Assembly (NCBI GenBank): GCA_007135745.1
Contig: SLIH01000402.1
Location: 1-9,600, forward strand
Source: Halomonas sp.
GTDB taxonomy: Bacteria > Pseudomonadota > Gammaproteobacteria > Pseudomonadales > Oleiphilaceae
Direction: 5' to 3'
DNA: 9,600 nt
The notes below the pieces were generated by a model, which did not search any database, was not told the origin of the DNA, and saw only the letters and a list, made by a program, of their open reading frames with translations. The position numbers and the translations under genes are program-made. Below are positions 6,654 through 9,600 of the stretch, one piece after another (the first letter of the stretch is position 1; every line of letters begins with the position of its first letter).

Positions 6654-7262
6654 ATGAGCCGCAAGCGACGCAGAACAGCATCGACGCCATCGGGCCAGGT
6701 CCGAATTATCGGTGGTGACTGGCGGCGACGCACCCTCGGCTTTCCGGCAGTCGACGATGTGCGTCCAACACCGGACCGGGTGCGGGAGACCCTTTTCAAC
6801 TGGCTGGCTGATGAGGTTCCAGGGGCACGCTGTCTTGACCTCTTTGCTGGCAGCGGCGCGCTCGGCCTGGAAGCCTTGTCCCGTGGGGCTCAATCCGTCG
6901 TGTTTGTCGACAGCAGTCGCTCTCTCACCCGGGCACTGAAAGCCAACCTCGGCACCCTTGGGGCCAGCAACGCCGAAATCCGGACGATGGATGTCCTCGC
7001 TTTCCTGAAAGGAGAAGTGCCGCAACAGACGTTTGAAATGGTGTTTCTCGATCCACCGTTTCGCCAGGGATGGATAGAACCCCTTTGCACAATGCTCTCG
7101 GTAGGCGCCTGGGTTGGCCCGGGCAGCTGGATTTATCTGGAACACGAAAAGGAACTCGACAACCCGCCGGTTCCAGCTCAGTGGCACCTCAGCCGGCGCA
7201 AAACCGCCGGCCAGGTAGCCTACAGCCTGTTTGAGGTTCAGGAAGCCGGACGCAGCGCGTAG
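6654..7262 (+). CDS. rsmD: 16S rRNA (guanine(966)-N2)-methyltransferase RsmD
   Basis: A 202-residue SAM-dependent methyltransferase, similar in length to E. coli RsmD (198). It methylates the exocyclic amine of G966 in 16S rRNA on the assembling small subunit. The N-terminus is basic (MSRKRRRT). Next come RIIGGDWRRRTLGFP (17-31) and RPTPDRVRETLFNWL (37-51), both diagnostic of RsmD. The SAM-binding motif I is CLDLFAGSGALGLEALSRGA (60-79), VVFVDSS (82-88) follows, and the catalytic motif IV is FLDPPF (131-136), the DPPF form used by N2-guanine methyltransferases. The start at 6654 is chosen over 6627 because of the GGAG before it and the better family length. In E. coli rsmD precedes ftsY in the same direction; here it is divergent. 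Its last 25 bases overlap the end of the convergent desaturase gene. Confidence 0.95.
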   Translation: MSRKRRRTASTPSGQVRIIGGDWRRRTLGFPAVDDVRPTPDRVRETLFNWLADEVPGARCLDLFAGSGALGLEALSRGAQSVVFVDSSRSLTRALKANLGTLGASNAEIRTMDVLAFLKGEVPQQTFEMVFLDPPFRQGWIEPLCTMLSVGAWVGPGSWIYLEHEKELDNPPVPAQWHLSRRKTAGQVAYSLFEVQEAGRSA

Positions 7263-8416
7263 CTACGCAGATCCGCAGCAAATTCTTCCAGGTATTTGAT
7301 CCCGCTGGCTTCCGCCTGCCGACACCATTCCAGCAACGCCTGCACCTTTTCCTGTGGACGAAGGCTGGTGCGCTGCCAGAGTTGCTGCAGTTCCTGCGCC
7401 TTGTCGTGCAGGTGCCGAACCAGTTCGTTCTCTTCCAGAATCTGATCCAGAGACCGGCGCTCCTTCGGACGGATGATCGTCTCCTCGCGCACGATCAGCT
7501 TGCGGGCACGCCGATAGAGGGGGCGCAATTCCCGGGCGACGCGGTTTTTCTGCTCGCGCAGCACCGGCTCCAACACGTCCTTGCGATAGGCGCGCATGAT
7601 CTGCATGCGGTTATTGGCAATGGCCTGAACCGTCTCCAGGTCGACCTCCCGCTTACCGGGAATACGCAGGCCAATGGCCCTGACGCCCTTTGGCCGTGCG
7701 AGACCGAAGAACTGGAATACCCGGATCCAGAACCAGCCAATATCAAACTCATACCAACGACGGGACAGTTTGGGTGAATGGGGGAAGCTGTGATGGTTAT
7801 TGTGGAGCTCTTCACCGCCGATCAACAGCCCCAGGGGAACGATGTTGCGGGCATTGTCAGCACACTCGAAATTACGATAGCCCCAGAAATGCCCAATGCC
7901 GTTGATAACACCCGCGGCAAGAAGCGGAATCCACATCATCTGTACCGCCCAGATCCAGATACCGTGAACACCGAACAGCAGCAGATTGACCACGGCCAGA
8001 ATGGCGATGCCCAGATGTTTGTGCGGGGTGTAGACCTTTCGCTCAACCCAGTCTTCCGGTGTCCGCTTGCCAAAGCGCTCCAGTGTTTCCGGGGTAGCCG
8101 CTTCTTCGTATAGCTCGGCCCCTTCCCAGAGGACCTTGCGGATGCCCTTGACCACCGGACTGTGCGGATCATCCTCGGTTTCGGTCGTGGCGTGATGCTT
8201 TCTGTGAATAGCTGTCCATTCCTTGGTGTTGATGCTGGTGGTGAGCCAGATCCAGAACCGGAAAAAATGGGCCAGCGCCGGATGCAGTTCCACGGCGTTA
8301 TGCGCCGAATGGCGATGCAGGTAGATGGTGACACTGACAATGGTCACGTGGGTCAGGACCAGGGTGGTCAGGATCAGTTGCCAGACCGACAGGTCCAGCA
8401 GTCCATAAAAACTCAT
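7238..8416 (-). CDS. desA: Membrane fatty acid desaturase (DesA-like, acyl delta-9 type)
   Basis: A 392-residue integral-membrane di-iron desaturase, likely inserting a cis double bond into acyl chains of membrane lipids to adjust fluidity. The three histidine clusters are HRHSAH (34-39), HRKHH (71-75) and HNNHH (205-209), with the additional His in NGIGHFWGYRN (172-182). This is the pattern of the acyl-CoA/phospholipid delta-9 desaturase family. Hydrophobic segments lie at about 10-32, 46-62, 136-158 and 160-175. Residues from about 260 to 392 form a hydrophilic, Arg/Glu-rich, probably helical extension beyond the catalytic core, ending WCRQAEASGIKYLEEFAADL and a short tail. Similar extensions occur, to my recollection, in Pseudomonas DesA. 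The ATG at 8416 has GAGG eight bases upstream. The promoter region carries a perfect palindrome. Whether the substrate is acyl-CoA, ACP or phospholipid cannot be told; the symbol is by resemblance. Confidence 0.85.
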   Translation of the reverse strand: MSFYGLLDLSVWQLILTTLVLTHVTIVSVTIYLHRHSAHNAVELHPALAHFFRFWIWLTTSINTKEWTAIHRKHHATTETEDDPHSPVVKGIRKVLWEGAELYEEAATPETLERFGKRTPEDWVERKVYTPHKHLGIAILAVVNLLLFGVHGIWIWAVQMMWIPLLAAGVINGIGHFWGYRNFECADNARNIVPLGLLIGGEELHNNHHSFPHSPKLSRRWYEFDIGWFWIRVFQFFGLARPKGVRAIGLRIPGKREVDLETVQAIANNRMQIMRAYRKDVLEPVLREQKNRVARELRPLYRRARKLIVREETIIRPKERRSLDQILEENELVRHLHDKAQELQQLWQRTSLRPQEKVQALLEWCRQAEASGIKYLEEFAADLRSYALRPAS

Positions 8417-8448
8417 TTTGGGTGCCTCTGTTTTCGCGGTATTCCCGG

Positions 8449-8469
8449 CGGACCGAATCGTTCGGTCCG
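8449..8469. promoter_or_regulatory. Perfect palindrome at the desaturase promoter (candidate operator)
   Basis: Two nine-base arms, CGGACCGAA and TTCGGTCCG, flank a three-base centre (TCG). The site lies 32 bases upstream of the desaturase start codon and directly downstream of a predicted -10 box, so a protein bound here would block the start point. Arm length and symmetry fit a dimeric repressor such as the TetR family, members of which (FabR, DesT) control unsaturated fatty acid genes in gammaproteobacteria. The sequence does not match any site I can name with confidence. An RNA hairpin in the leader is the alternative, but it has no U-tract. Confidence 0.5.
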
Positions 8470-8475
8470 AACAGC

Positions 8476-8481
8476 AGTATA
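8476..8481 (-). promoter_or_regulatory. Possible -10 box of the desaturase promoter
   Basis: TATACT on the minus strand matches the sigma-70 -10 consensus at five of six positions. No good -35 hexamer is found 16-18 bases upstream, so an activator or a weak promoter may be involved. The predicted start point falls at the edge of the palindrome. Confidence 0.4.
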
Positions 8482-8551
8482 AGGTGTACAGGTGTTCCTA
8501 CGATAGCCCTAAAGGGTTACGTTTTATTGGCAGTGGCTAAGAAACAGGCAA

Positions 8552-9600
8552 TCACTGACGCTCCAGCAACAGGTGCCCCTGCTCGTGCACCACGGCAGTC
8601 CAATTCTGTGCCACCCAGGTTGTGCTGACATTCTCTGTGATCAGTGCCGGTCCCTCGATCTTCTCGCCCACAACCAGACTCTCGCGCCGACGCATGGGCA
8701 CAGCCTCTGCTTCCCCGGCAACGGTGACCCGCCGACCCTGATCCTCCGAGCCCGGTCTCCAGTGGGGCAGCCGCCATTGCTGGGGAGGCACACGCACGGC
8801 AACGCGGACATTGACCAACTCCACGGGTAACGCCAGCCGATGGCCGTATCGCTTTTCATGGACCTGGGCAAAGCGTTCCGTCAGATTGGTGCCCCTGTGC
8901 CAGTCAAGATTCAGACTGAACGACTGCCCCCGGTAACGGCAATCCACAGACCAGGTCGCCGTGATCTCTTCCGCGCTCACACCCTCGGCCTCCAGGGCCT
9001 GCCGCCCCTCACTTTCAAGCGCCAGAAAGGCGGCTTCCAGTTCCTGCGCCTGCGCATTTTCCAGAAGCTGCAGCACACTCCGTGACAGTTGACGCTCCCG
9101 GGGCGCCACCAGCATGCCCAGGGCCGAGAGCACGCCACCATGCAACGGAACCAGTGCGCGCTGCATGCCCAGGGCGTCGGCCAGGGCACAGACATGCAGG
9201 CCACCGGCTCCGCCGAAGCAACACAGGCGGTACTGGCGCGGATCGTCGCCGCGTTGGATGGATATGGTGCGCAGGGCGCGGGCCATGTGTTCGTTGGCCA
9301 CGTCGATGATGCCCTCAGCCACCGCTTCGACTGTGGTGTTCATGGACTGGGCCAAGGGCTCCAGCGCCCGGATCGCGGCCTCCCGATCCAGGTCCATGCC
9401 GCCACCCAGGAACGCCTCCGCGCGCAGGCGTCCCAGCACCAGATTGGCATCGGTCACCGTGGCCTCGGTGCCGCCCTGGCCGTAACAGGCCGGACCGGGG
9501 TCCGCACCGGCCGACTCCGGCCCCACCTGCAGGGCCCCGCCACTGTCAAGGCGCGCCAGGGATCCTCCGCCAGCGCCATAGCAGGCTGGCCCCGGACTGG
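8552..9600 (-). CDS. Hydantoinase A / 5-oxoprolinase-family protein, C-terminal part (partial)
   Basis: The last 348 codons are visible; the gene begins beyond 9600. It belongs to the HyuA/OplA family, ATP-dependent enzymes that open cyclic amides such as 5-oxoproline or hydantoins, usually with a HyuB-type partner. Visible family segments, numbered from the window edge: GAGGGSLARLDSGGALQVGP (8-27), GADPGPACYGQGGTEATVTD (31-50) and NLVLGRL (52-58), then CFGGAGGLHVCALADALG (127-144) followed by VPLHGGVLSALGML, the nucleotide-handling region of the family. The C-terminal region includes CRYRGQSFSLNLDWH, VNVRVAVRVP and GPALITENVSTTWVAQNW, and the protein ends LLLERQ. It stops 135 bases before the desaturase gene, with no HyuB frame between or after. 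An earlier apparent start (GTG at 9526) is internal. The exact substrate cannot be decided. Confidence 0.87.
   Translation of the reverse strand, partial: SPGPACYGAGGGSLARLDSGGALQVGPESAGADPGPACYGQGGTEATVTDANLVLGRLRAEAFLGGGMDLDREAAIRALEPLAQSMNTTVEAVAEGIIDVANEHMARALRTISIQRGDDPRQYRLCCFGGAGGLHVCALADALGMQRALVPLHGGVLSALGMLVAPRERQLSRSVLQLLENAQAQELEAAFLALESEGRQALEAEGVSAEEITATWSVDCRYRGQSFSLNLDWHRGTNLTERFAQVHEKRYGHRLALPVELVNVRVAVRVPPQQWRLPHWRPGSEDQGRRVTVAGEAEAVPMRRRESLVVGEKIEGPALITENVSTTWVAQNWTAVVHEQGHLLLERQ

Noticed and set aside
6594..7187. Open frame of 197 codons on the minus strand opposite rsmD
   Set aside because: It has no domain, overlaps the well-supported rsmD and occupies the promoter region.
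8506..8515. Small palindrome CCCTAAAGGG between hyuA and the desaturase gene
   Set aside because: Four-base arms with no U-tract are too weak for a terminator or a specific operator.
1..9600. Mobile elements, CRISPR, tRNA/rRNA, toxin-antitoxin or defence genes
   Set aside because: I read both strands for these and found none. All frames of substance belong to conserved core or metabolic families.

Overview
The window reads as a chromosomal core segment of a GC-rich gammaproteobacterium. The main evidence is the ftsY-ftsE-ftsX-rpoH block next to rsmD, together with an RpoH that carries the full sigma-32 signature and has the same length as the E. coli protein. The exact lineage cannot be fixed from sequence alone; a halophilic or alkaliphilic Chromatiales/Ectothiorhodospiraceae-like organism is only a guess. 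There are no tRNAs, rRNAs, insertion sequences, CRISPR arrays or phage genes. Coding density is high and no gene-free stretch exceeds about 170 bases.

Layout, left to right. (1) 1-744, minus strand: the first 25 codons of a sensor histidine kinase, and before it in transcription order a complete OmpR/PhoB-type response regulator. The two reading frames overlap by 14 bases. (2) 915-2581, minus strand: a metabolic pair, a hydroxypyruvate isomerase-family protein and a 2-hydroxy-3-oxopropionate (tartronate semialdehyde) reductase-family enzyme, 17 bases apart. Together they fit the lower part of the glycerate route from glyoxylate, although glyoxylate carboligase is not in view. (3) 2649-6513, minus strand: rpoH, ftsX, ftsE and ftsY, transcribed in the order ftsY-ftsE-ftsX-rpoH. 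This covers SRP-receptor targeting, the divisome ABC complex and the heat-shock sigma factor. rpoH has its own sigma-70-like promoter, a leader with nested hairpins around its start codon, and an intrinsic terminator. (4) 6654-7262, plus strand: rsmD (16S rRNA m2G966 methyltransferase), divergent from ftsY. (5) 7238-8416, minus strand: a membrane fatty acid desaturase whose 3' end overlaps that of rsmD by 25 bases and whose promoter region holds a perfect 9+3+9 palindrome. (6) 8552-9600, minus strand: the C-terminal part of a HyuA/5-oxoprolinase-type protein that runs off the window.

Most of the window is ordinary conserved core genome, and I see no convincing new multi-gene system. The points most worth a second look are the rpoH leader structure (possible RNA thermometer), the rpoH terminator directly in front of the glxR ribosome binding site, the palindrome at the desaturase promoter, the desaturase's C-terminal extension, the membrane-anchor-like N-terminus of FtsY, and a duplicated PGPACYG motif in the HyuA fragment.
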